Assembly: GCA_934086815.1 (NCBI GenBank)
Contig: CAKOIM010000034.1
Coordinates: 1 to 6,111, forward strand
Length of the DNA stretch: 6,111 nt
Origin: an uncultured Bacilli bacterium
GTDB lineage: Bacteria > Bacillota_I > Bacilli_A > RF39 > UBA660
Direction of reading: 5' to 3'
Shown piece after piece: positions 1 through 6,086 of the stretch; position 1 is the stretch's first letter; the number at the start of each line of letters is the position of its first letter. The notes below the pieces were generated by a model. It was given only the letters and a program-made list of their open reading frames with translations. It had not been told where the DNA came from and did no database searches. The position numbers were made by a program, and so were the translations under genes.

Positions 1-1176
1 ACAGAGACTTATATTTTACCAACAGTTGCAAGTGTAAATGCTACGACAAAATATAATCAAATAAGTTTAACCGCAACGGGAACAAAAGGAACAAATGAAG
101 TAGCTAAATATTATTATTCAATAAATAATGGAACATATGTAGAAGGGACAAATACATATACGTTTACTGGATTAAATGAAAAAACAACTTATAATATAAA
201 AGTAAAGGTTGCGGATACTCAAGGTAGAATATCTAATGTATATGAAACAAGTGTAACAACAGATGAATATGTATTACCAAGTATTACAAATGTGACTTCT
301 AGTGTAACTTTTAAAAGTGTTACCTTAAATGTTACTAGTAATAATGGTACAGGGAATGTAGTAAAGTATTATTATTCCAAAGATGATGGAAGTAACTATG
401 TAGAAAGTAACAGTAGCAGTTATACCTTTGATGATTTAACTGATGAGACAACATTTTATCTAAAAGTAAAAGTAAAAGATAATAATGGCAGAGAAAGTAG
501 TGTTTATTCTATTAGTGCTACGACGGAAGTAATGACCAAATATTGGGAATTTACAACAGATGGAACATTTGTAGTTCCTGTGACTGGTCAATATAAAATT
601 GAAATGCACGGTGGCGGAGGCGGCGGATCTGGAAATATTTCTTCCAGACTGTATTCATCGGGTTCTCCTTCTAGCTATGCTACTGCCTCAGGTACCGGTG
701 GTGGAGGTTCTGGTGAAATCTACAACACTACATTGAATGTAAATGACTCTTTTGAAATTAATATAGGAACTGGTGGTAAGGGTGGAATTGGAAAAACACA
801 AAATGATCAAGAAGATAAAAATGAATATGGTTACCCCGGTTCAGATGGAGGAGTTACAAAATTTGGTACGTTATTTAGTGTTGCTGGGGGAGCTGGAGGC
901 GGAGCTCCATATACACAAATTAATAGGAAAGGAAATTATTATGGTGTAACTGGAGTGCCAGGAAAAGGTTCAGGTTCTTTGGGATCATCTGGAGGTTCAG
1001 GATATGATACATATAATAAAGTTGGAGGTTATGGTGGCTCCGGAGGTGCAACTAAAGGTTCATATGGTTCTGGTGGAAGAGGTGGAAGTTCTAGTGGAAC
1101 TGGATATTCATTAGAGGCTAATGATGGTAATAATGGCGAACCTGGTGCAGTCTTTATAACCTTCATAGGTAGATAA
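1..1176 (+). CDS. Fibronectin-III/Ig-like repeat protein with C-terminal glycine-rich domain (5' partial)
   Basis: The reading frame is open from base 1 to the TAA at 1174-1176 (391 residues seen), so the start lies to the left. A GTG at 292 is an internal Val codon inside a repeat, not a start. Residues 6-91 and about 92-179 are two beta-rich modules of FnIII/Ig-like character; both contain LP, a KYYYS strand, Y-T-F, T-x-Y/F and K-V-K-V followed by D-x-x-G-R. From about residue 180 the sequence changes: a short beta segment (YWEF, TFVVPVTGQYKIEMH) runs into a glycine-rich region with 58 Gly in the last 189 residues by hand count, closing with GAVFITFIGR. That layout resembles the glycine-rich domains found at the ends of phage tail or fibre proteins and of Bacillota surface proteins. 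No LPxTG sorting signal or C-terminal membrane segment is present. A secreted or surface structural or binding role is inferred; the exact function is unknown. Confidence 0.85.
   Translation, partial: TETYILPTVASVNATTKYNQISLTATGTKGTNEVAKYYYSINNGTYVEGTNTYTFTGLNEKTTYNIKVKVADTQGRISNVYETSVTTDEYVLPSITNVTSSVTFKSVTLNVTSNNGTGNVVKYYYSKDDGSNYVESNSSSYTFDDLTDETTFYLKVKVKDNNGRESSVYSISATTEVMTKYWEFTTDGTFVVPVTGQYKIEMHGGGGGGSGNISSRLYSSGSPSSYATASGTGGGGSGEIYNTTLNVNDSFEINIGTGGKGGIGKTQNDQEDKNEYGYPGSDGGVTKFGTLFSVAGGAGGGAPYTQINRKGNYYGVTGVPGKGSGSLGSSGGSGYDTYNKVGGYGGSGGATKGSYGSGGRGGSSSGTGYSLEANDGNNGEPGAVFITFIGR
16..537 (+). repeat. Two tandem FnIII/Ig-like protein repeats
   Basis: Two coding repeats of about 86-88 residues lie head to tail. 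Copy 1 is residues 6-91 (nt 16-273) and copy 2 about residues 92-179 (nt 274-537). The shared landmarks LP and KYYYS are offset by 86 residues, and GR and TT by 88, which indicates a two-residue insertion in copy 2. The first residues of the window (TETYI before LP) match the linker between the copies (TDEYV before LP). The left edge therefore seems to fall on a repeat junction, and at least one more copy probably lies upstream. Similarity is clear at protein level and only patchy in DNA, so this is an old duplication rather than a recent expansion. Confidence 0.8.
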
Positions 1177-1265
1177 ATAAAATTTAATAGTGTATTTTAA
1201 ATAATATTGTGTAAATAAGGAAGCGTTGTTCATAATAAAAAATATATTAAAATTATAGAAATTTG

Positions 1266-1301
1266 AAAAAAACTGAAATGCTATCTAGCTATCAGTTTTT
1301 T
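1266..1301. terminator. Bidirectional intrinsic terminator between convergent genes
   Basis: A perfect 10-bp inverted repeat pairs AAAAAACTGA (1267-1276) with TCAGTTTTTT (1292-1301) around a 15-nt loop. The loop could itself form a small GCT/AGC stem. Read rightward the stem runs into six T; read leftward it runs into seven T (1272-1266). It lies 90 bp after the glycine-rich gene and touches the TAA stop of the RNase R gene (1300-1302), so it can end both transcripts. Only the C-T-G-A part of the stem contains GC pairs, so its strength rests largely on the U tracts. Confidence 0.8.
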
Positions 1302-3765
1302 AGTGATTAATTTTTTTAGTAAGTTTTAACTCATTTATTAAAGGTGTAGCATTAAAATAAAGTACTCTAAATTCTTTGTTAGCTTCTTTTAATTGAAGAT
1401 TTAATTTTGAACCAATATATAATTTATTTTTGTTATTATTTTCTAAACATTTATTGTTTGGATTAAATTTGTATTGTCCATATTCAATGTCATCTATAAG
1501 TACAATACCTTCGATTAATTCATTTGTTTTTACAACAATATAATTCGGAGTAATTTCTTGGATAAAACCATAATATTCTTGATCTTGATTTTTCAAGCAA
1601 TATTCTATCATGTATAATTTATTAGCTTCATATTCGGCTTTATCAGCACATTTTTCCATAAATGTTGCTCTTTCGCATAATTCTTTTAATTCTTTTTCAA
1701 GTATTTTAAAGTTTTCTTCATCTTTAAAAATGTTTTCAATATTGTCTATGATGTATTCAATTATTAAATCCATTAATCTTCTTATAGGAGATGTAGTTTG
1801 GGAATAAGCTTCGGATGCCAATCCAAAATGACCATGATTGTCTGTACTAAAATAAGCTCTTTGCATACTTCTTAATAGTAATGATGATAAAATAAAGAAT
1901 TCTTCTTTGCTACTTAGAGTTTGCAGTATTTTTTGTAAGACGTGAGGATCACTACAATTATTGATAGTATTCACTCTATATCCTAAAGTTTTAATTAGTT
2001 TAACTGTTTCATTAACTTTATCATCAAAAGGAATATCATGGTTTCTATAAACAAAAGTCATTCCTAAATTTAACATATATTCCGCTACTTGTTCATTAGT
2101 TAAAACCATAAAGTTTTCAATAATTTTTTCAGCTTCTTGTTGTGTTTGGGTAGTAATATCCTTAATATTTTTATTTTCATCTAATTTAAAGACAATTTCT
2201 TTACTATCGAAATCTAGGGCTCCATTATTTTTCCTTTTATTAGTTAATATGTGAGATAGTTCATTCATTAATAATAATTCATTTCTATATTCTTCATAAT
2301 CTTCTAAATGTAAGTTTTCTTCAAGAATTTTATTTACATCTTCATATGTCATTTTTTTCTTTGATTTAATAACAGCATTTTTTATTTGAAAATCTTTTAC
2401 ATCACCGTTTGGTGATATTTCTATTTCATAGGCTTTTGCTAAACGTTCTTCATCTGGATTTAAAGAACATATACCATTAGAAAGTTGAGGATGAAGCATA
2501 TGGAGAACACTATCAATTAAATAAAGACTTGTTGTGTTTTCTTTAGCTCTTTCATAAAGCGGTGAATTTGGTTTTATATAATGTGCCACATCTGCGATGG
2601 CCACGGTTAATAAATAATTACCATTTTCAAGTACTTCTATTCCTACGGCATCATCCATATCTTTCGTATGTTTTGAATCTATCGTAAATATTTTTTTATG
2701 TGTTAAATCATAACGACCTTCTTTTTCTTTATCACTTACAAAAGTAGGAAGGGAATATGCTTGTTTTATTTGTTCTTCACTATATCTTAAAGAAAATCCG
2801 TTATTATATGCAATAGCTTCAAGATCTGAATTTAAATCATTTTTATGACCTAATATTTCTTTTAAAGTTATTTTAAAGCCATTAGAATTTAATTCATTAT
2901 CTAAATTTACTAAAATACGAGTTCCAACTGGTAAATTTAATTTCTTTATTTCGTGGTTATCTTTAATTAAAATGTTGGAATTGCCAACCATTTTGATTTT
3001 GCCATTTTCCATTATTTCACATACGATTTCAGGATTGTTTCTCTTTATTATTTTTTTGAGTTTAAAACCAAAATCAGTTTTTTGAAATAATACTTTATCA
3101 AAGGAAAGTATACCATATGTTTCTTTATCGGAAAGAATAAAGGTTTCTTTTTTATAATCTATAGACATAGTTCCTTTTTTATTGCATTTACATGTTGCTA
3201 TAAAATAATTATTTTTAATAGGAATATATGTGTCATTATCAAAGTCATAGATTATTTTATTTTCTTTTTCTAATTCTTCAAGTAAACTATGAAGTTCTTG
3301 ATTAGATATTTTTAGTTTCTTTTTTAACTCTTTAAAAGTATAGTTATTTTCGGGATAAAATAATTTTGTTAATTTTTCTACATCATATATATCTTCTTTT
3401 AATGATTGCTTTTCTAATTTTTTAATTATAGTAAAGTTTTCTTTGTCTTTTTTTACTATTATTAAGTCATGTATGTTTAAATCATTTTTGCAATTTATTT
3501 TGTGTTTTTCATTATTTATTTTAAAATATATATAGCCATTTTGAATTTCATATATTTCTGTAACAAAAAAATTAGAAGGAAGGGCAGAATAGGTTTTATT
3601 TTTTTCATCATAATAAAGTATTCCGTTTCTTTCTAATTTTTTAAGACCTGCTAGTATTTTGTTTGTTTCATTTTTAGATGCCTTTTGACAGCATAAAGAA
3701 TCTTTAATTTCTTCAATGTTTAATTCTTTTCTTTTAGTAAATAATGTTTGTATTTCTTTTCTCAT
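1300..3765 (-). CDS. rnr: Ribonuclease R, 3'-to-5' exoribonuclease with duplicated N-terminal module
   Basis: RNase R is a processive hydrolytic 3'-5' exoribonuclease of the RNase II/RNB family that degrades structured RNA in the cytoplasm (mRNA decay, rRNA and tRNA quality control). From the ATG at 3765 the protein has 821 residues. The order seen is winged helix 1 (about 1-62), OB-like 1 (63-118), winged helix 2 (130-184), OB-like 2 (185-243), a cold-shock-like domain ending ILGHKNDL (245-311), RNB (about 350-670) and S1 (about 728-806). Catalytic aspartates D363, D369, D371 and D372 in TID-x5-KDMDDA have the same spacing as E. coli RNase R D272, D278, D280 and D281. Y396 (AHY), GHFGL (645-649) and SPIRR (659-663) are also present. 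The long basic C-terminal tail of many homologues is absent. ATG at 3765 is preferred over GTG at 3771 because that GTG lies inside the Shine-Dalgarno sequence. There is no Trp in the whole protein. The gene is apparently monocistronic, with its own promoter and terminator. Confidence 0.96.
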   Translation of the reverse strand: MRKEIQTLFTKRKELNIEEIKDSLCCQKASKNETNKILAGLKKLERNGILYYDEKNKTYSALPSNFFVTEIYEIQNGYIYFKINNEKHKINCKNDLNIHDLIIVKKDKENFTIIKKLEKQSLKEDIYDVEKLTKLFYPENNYTFKELKKKLKISNQELHSLLEELEKENKIIYDFDNDTYIPIKNNYFIATCKCNKKGTMSIDYKKETFILSDKETYGILSFDKVLFQKTDFGFKLKKIIKRNNPEIVCEIMENGKIKMVGNSNILIKDNHEIKKLNLPVGTRILVNLDNELNSNGFKITLKEILGHKNDLNSDLEAIAYNNGFSLRYSEEQIKQAYSLPTFVSDKEKEGRYDLTHKKIFTIDSKHTKDMDDAVGIEVLENGNYLLTVAIADVAHYIKPNSPLYERAKENTTSLYLIDSVLHMLHPQLSNGICSLNPDEERLAKAYEIEISPNGDVKDFQIKNAVIKSKKKMTYEDVNKILEENLHLEDYEEYRNELLLMNELSHILTNKRKNNGALDFDSKEIVFKLDENKNIKDITTQTQQEAEKIIENFMVLTNEQVAEYMLNLGMTFVYRNHDIPFDDKVNETVKLIKTLGYRVNTINNCSDPHVLQKILQTLSSKEEFFILSSLLLRSMQRAYFSTDNHGHFGLASEAYSQTTSPIRRLMDLIIEYIIDNIENIFKDEENFKILEKELKELCERATFMEKCADKAEYEANKLYMIEYCLKNQDQEYYGFIQEITPNYIVVKTNELIEGIVLIDDIEYGQYKFNPNNKCLENNNKNKLYIGSKLNLQLKEANKEFRVLYFNATPLINELKLTKKINH

Positions 3766-3770
3766 AACCA

Positions 3771-3776
3771 CACCTC
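3771..3776 (-). promoter_or_regulatory. Ribosome binding site fixing the RNase R start
   Basis: On the minus strand GAGGTG stands 5 nt before the ATG at 3765, a normal Shine-Dalgarno placement. The in-frame GTG that would add two residues (Met-Val) uses the last three bases of this site, so it is very unlikely to be the start. Confidence 0.8.
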
Positions 3777-3784
3777 ATAGCTTT

Positions 3785-3813
3785 ATAGTAGTGTATTTTT
3801 ATTTGGTTGTCAA
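3785..3813 (-). promoter_or_regulatory. Predicted sigma-A promoter for RNase R gene
   Basis: On the minus strand a perfect -35 TTGACA (3813-3808) is followed by exactly 17 bp and then TACTAT (3790-3785), a 4-of-6 match to TATAAT. Transcription would start near 3778, giving a leader of only about a dozen bases that contains the GAGGTG ribosome binding site. The -35 box overlaps that of the opposite promoter. Confidence 0.7.
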
Positions 3814-3835
3814 TAATAAATTTCTTTGATAAAAT
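3807..3835 (+). promoter_or_regulatory. Predicted extended -10 promoter for phosphatase-pduL-dusB operon
   Basis: TTGTCA (3807-3812, 5 of 6 to TTGACA), a 17-bp spacer and TAAAAT (3830-3835, 5 of 6) form a sigma-A-type promoter. TG at 3827-3828 gives an extended -10 (TGATAAAAT). The predicted start near 3842 leaves a leader of about 17 nt containing AGTAGGTG (3847-3854), the ribosome binding site 4 nt before the ATG at 3859. No room remains for a riboswitch or leader peptide. Confidence 0.7.
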
Positions 3836-3858
3836 AATTTATAGAGAGTAGGTGTTCT

Positions 3859-4470
3859 ATGGTATTATTTTTAGTTAGTAATAATTTAGTTTTAGATGAT
3901 ATTATTTATGAAACTGATGAGTCTTTACTTGAAAAAAGAATAAATAGACCTTTATCAATAGAAGGGGAAAAAAATGCTGTTAAAATTGTTAAGAAAATAA
4001 ATGCAAGTGTAATATATTCATCAAGTTATGCATCATCTCTTTCAACGGCTAAATATTATGCAAGTTATAAAAAAATGCCAATTAATATAAGTTCTTTTTT
4101 AAATGATGCTTTAATTGGAGAAATGGAAAATAGAAATATTAAAATGCTAAGATATATGCAAGAAAAAGATTTTGATTTTAAATTTAATCGGGGAGAATCT
4201 TTAAAGGAAGTATCTACAAGGATGAATATAGCAATAAATAGAATTATTAAGAAAAATGGCAACAAGGATTTAGTTGTATTTACTCATAAACGGGCTATAC
4301 TTGGCTATTTATTAGCATACTTAGATAAGGGGTATAATTTAGATGATAGATTAATTTTATCTTTTAAAGGGAAAATGATTATTGATGATACCAATCATGA
4401 TATTGATATAATTAAGTTAACCTTTGATAAAGATACCTTGGTAGATGCGAGTGTTTTAGAAATGGGGTAA
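3859..4470 (+). CDS. Histidine-phosphatase-fold protein, probably catalytically inactive
   Basis: This 203-residue protein has the layout of the histidine phosphatase (phosphoglycerate mutase-like) superfamily: an N-terminal hydrophobic strand (MVLFLV), RPLSIEGEKNA (30-40), IYSSSYASSLSTAKYYA (52-68), a GES segment (112-114) followed by a Val/Arg-containing helix, and LVVFTHKRAI (138-147). In active members the first strand ends in RHG, whose His is the phosphorylated nucleophile. Here residues 7-9 are S-N-N. The Arg expected after the SSP-type motif is Ser (about S59). The second catalytic His (H143) and a possible acid (E88) remain. The reading frame is intact through the altered motif, so a frameshift does not explain it. 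The protein is likely a pseudophosphatase with a binding or regulatory role, or has changed activity; the substrate is unknown. It is the first gene of the operon, 2 bp before pduL. No signal peptide or membrane segment is evident. Confidence 0.75.
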   Translation: MVLFLVSNNLVLDDIIYETDESLLEKRINRPLSIEGEKNAVKIVKKINASVIYSSSYASSLSTAKYYASYKKMPINISSFLNDALIGEMENRNIKMLRYMQEKDFDFKFNRGESLKEVSTRMNIAINRIIKKNGNKDLVVFTHKRAILGYLLAYLDKGYNLDDRLILSFKGKMIIDDTNHDIDIIKLTFDKDTLVDASVLEMG

Positions 4471-4472
4471 AT

Positions 4473-5033
4473 ATGATAGGCGAAGTTAATATAATGATTA
4501 GTGCAAGGCATATTCATATAACTGAGGAGTCTTTAAAAATATTGTTTGGGCATCCTCTTCATGTAAGAAATATGTTAAATCAAGTTGGTCAGTTTGCAAC
4601 AAGTGAAGTTGTAAGTTTAAAGTGTGGTGATAAACAAATTGATAATGTTAGGATTATTGGACCCGTAAGAAAATATAATCAAGTCGAAGTATCAAGAAGT
4701 GAAGCAAGATATTTAGGGATATATCCGCCTTGTCGAAGAAGTGGAGATTTAAATGGGGCAAGTTATATTGAAATTGTTGGGCCATGTGGTGTAGTAAAGG
4801 GGAATTTTGCTGTTATTGCTAATAGACATGTACATATGAATTTTTTAGATGCAAGTAAGATGAATATAAAGGATAAAGAAATATTGAAATTACATATTAA
4901 TTCTGTAAAAAAAGGGGTTATAGATGTTGAGGCAAAGGTAAGTGATGATGGATATTTTGAAGTCCATTTAGATACGGATGATGCTAATGCTTTTTTAGTT
5001 GACAATTTTGATAAGGGAGTTTTGTATAGATGA
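4473..5033 (+). CDS. pduL: PduL-type phosphate acyltransferase (phosphotransacylase)
   Basis: PduL enzymes transfer the acyl group between acyl-CoA and phosphate (acetyl- or propanoyl-phosphate plus CoA), and acetate or propionate kinase can then make ATP. The 186 residues cover the whole family core: ISARHIH (9-15), FGHPL (25-29), VGQFATSEVV (38-47), VRIIGPVRKYNQVEVSRSEA (59-78), GIYPPCRRSGDL (82-93), NRHVHM (117-122) and HLDTDDANA (165-173). Likely di-metal site ligands and active-site residues are H13, H15, E72, H119, H121 and H165, with R66 and R89 nearby; all are kept. The protein starts directly with the core, lacking the N-terminal encapsulation peptide of microcompartment PduL, and no shell genes are near. 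It probably acts in the cytosol as the general phosphate acetyltransferase. ATG at 4473 is chosen because EVNIMIS supplies the first beta strand. It lies 2 bp after the upstream stop with a weak GGGG site, suggesting coupled translation. Confidence 0.93.
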   Translation: MIGEVNIMISARHIHITEESLKILFGHPLHVRNMLNQVGQFATSEVVSLKCGDKQIDNVRIIGPVRKYNQVEVSRSEARYLGIYPPCRRSGDLNGASYIEIVGPCGVVKGNFAVIANRHVHMNFLDASKMNIKDKEILKLHINSVKKGVIDVEAKVSDDGYFEVHLDTDDANAFLVDNFDKGVLYR

Positions 5034-6016
5034 AATTTAAAATAGGAAATGTTGAGATAAAAAATCAAGTAGGTTTAGCTCCGATGGCCGGAGTATCTAA
5101 CCCTGCTTATATGAAAATTTGCGAAGATATGGGCGTTGGTTTTGCGGTAAGTGAATTAATAAGTGCTGAGGCTGTAGTAAGGAAAAATCAAAAAACATTT
5201 GATATGCTAAAAGGAATTGATAAATTAAATATACCTGTTGCTATTCAAATATTTGGAAGCAATCCGGAAGTTATGGCCGAAGCTGCTAAAATATTGTTAG
5301 ATAAATATAAAGTAGATTTTATAGATATAAATATGGGGTGTCCAGTTCCTAAGGTTGCTTTAAAAAATTGTGCAGGTAGTGCATTGATGAAAAATCCCAA
5401 ACTAGCTGGAGAAATAGTAAAAAAAGTAGTTGATGCGGTGGATGTTCCAGTTACAGTAAAAATTCGTAGTGGTTGGGATTTTGAAAGTATTAATGCTGTT
5501 AGTGTAGCTAAAATACTTGAAAAGTCTGGGGCAAGTGCTATTACAATACATGGGCGAACAAGAAGCCAAGGGTATTCTGGTGTTGCTGATTGGAATATTA
5601 TTAAGGACGTAGTTAAAGAAGTAAATATTCCAGTTATTGGTAATGGTGATATTAAATCTTGCTATGATGCTAAAAGAATGCTTGATGAAACTAAATGTAG
5701 CGCTGTAATGATTGGAAGGGCTTTACTTGGTAACCCTTGGTTAATAAAAGAATGTGTAAATTACCTAGAAGACGGAACTATAATTGAAAGTGTTAGTTAT
5801 CACGAAAAAATTGCTATGATGGAAAAACATTTAAATGATCTAGTATTAGAAAAAGGCGAAGCTTTAGCTGTTTTAGAAATGCGAGGACACATATTAAATT
5901 ACATAAAAGGATTGCCTCTTAATAAAGAGATAAAAAACGATATATGCAGATCTATTAGCCAAAAAGAAATTATTAATATTTTAGAAAATTATAAAAATGA
6001 ATTAAAAAACTTATAG
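5030..6016 (+). CDS. dusB: tRNA-dihydrouridine synthase DusB
   Basis: Dus enzymes are FMN-dependent, NAD(P)H-using reductases that convert specific uridines in the tRNA D-loop to dihydrouridine. This 328-residue protein has the family's usual length and layout. The TIM barrel carries LAPMAGVSN (16-24, FMN binding), INMGCPVPKV (100-109) with catalytic C104, VKIRSGW (143-149) with FMN-contacting K144, TIHGRTR (172-178), IGNGDI (203-208) and MIGRALLGNPW (227-237, phosphate binding). A helical C-terminal RNA-binding domain follows from about 255, containing MRGHILNYIKGLP (284-296). The DusB assignment over DusA or DusC rests on the PVPKV and MRGHI-type motifs and on its being the common Bacillota form. 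The start ATG overlaps the pduL stop in ATGA (5030-5033); AAGGGAG (5013-5019), inside pduL, is the likely ribosome site with a long 10-nt spacer. This is the last gene of the operon, followed by a terminator. Confidence 0.95.
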   Translation: MKFKIGNVEIKNQVGLAPMAGVSNPAYMKICEDMGVGFAVSELISAEAVVRKNQKTFDMLKGIDKLNIPVAIQIFGSNPEVMAEAAKILLDKYKVDFIDINMGCPVPKVALKNCAGSALMKNPKLAGEIVKKVVDAVDVPVTVKIRSGWDFESINAVSVAKILEKSGASAITIHGRTRSQGYSGVADWNIIKDVVKEVNIPVIGNGDIKSCYDAKRMLDETKCSAVMIGRALLGNPWLIKECVNYLEDGTIIESVSYHEKIAMMEKHLNDLVLEKGEALAVLEMRGHILNYIKGLPLNKEIKNDICRSISQKEIINILENYKNELKNL

Positions 6017-6037
6017 ATTTTAAATTTCTATAAGTTT
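6007..6037 (+). other. Hairpin covering the dusB stop codon
   Basis: A perfect 11-bp inverted repeat, AAACTTATAGA (6007-6017) with TCTATAAGTTT (6027-6037), encloses a 9-nt A/T loop. The dusB stop codon TAG (6014-6016) lies in the left arm. The right arm ends in only three T followed by CAG, so it is a poor terminator alone. It may help protect the mRNA 3' end, or may simply reflect AT-rich sequence. Confidence 0.5.
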
Positions 6038-6046
6038 CAGACTGTT

Positions 6047-6086
6047 GACAAATAGGTAGAAATTTTACTTATTTGTCTTTTATTTT
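6047..6086 (+). terminator. Intrinsic terminator of the phosphatase-pduL-dusB operon
   Basis: GACAAATAGGTA (6047-6058) pairs with TACTTATTTGTC (6066-6077) in a 12-bp stem containing one G-U wobble and a 7-nt loop, followed directly by TTTTATTTT. It lies 30 bp after the dusB stop. On the other strand the stem has no T tract, so it terminates rightward only. The remaining bases up to 6111 are AT-rich with no recognisable gene. Confidence 0.85.

Noticed and set aside
292..294. GTG as a start codon for the glycine-rich protein
   Set aside because: The frame is open and repeat-containing back to base 1, and this codon is a Val in the middle of the second FnIII-like repeat; no ribosome site precedes it.
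604..1173. Glycine-rich coding stretch as a DNA tandem repeat or CRISPR-like array
   Set aside because: The GGT/GGA-rich sequence has no fixed repeat unit or spacer length; the similarity is only amino-acid composition.
1177..1265. Possible small gene or RNA between the glycine-rich gene and the terminator
   Set aside because: It is AT-rich with no ribosome site plus open frame and no strong secondary structure; nothing identifiable was seen.
1610..1807. 65-codon open frame on the plus strand
   Set aside because: It lies wholly inside the RNase R gene on the other strand, has no supporting motif and is Ser/Leu-rich as expected of an antisense shadow.
3798..3820. TTTATT/AATAAA inverted repeat around the shared -35 as a repressor operator
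   Set aside because: The arms are six bases of pure A/T and are expected by chance at this base composition.
4065..4265. 66-codon open frame on the minus strand
   Set aside because: It is antisense to the phosphatase-fold gene; its Ile/Leu/Phe-rich content comes from reading AT-rich coding sequence backwards.
4473..5045. Mycoplasma code (TGA = Trp)
   Set aside because: Reading through the pduL TGA adds only four residues, so that site alone is not decisive, but all visible Trp codons are TGG and no gene has an internal TGA.
4763..5068. 101-codon open frame on the minus strand across the pduL-dusB junction
   Set aside because: It is antisense to two well-supported genes and has no recognisable domain.
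6045..6073. TTGACA at 6045-6050 as a promoter -35
   Set aside because: At 16-18 bp spacing no acceptable -10 follows, and the sequence belongs to the terminator stem.
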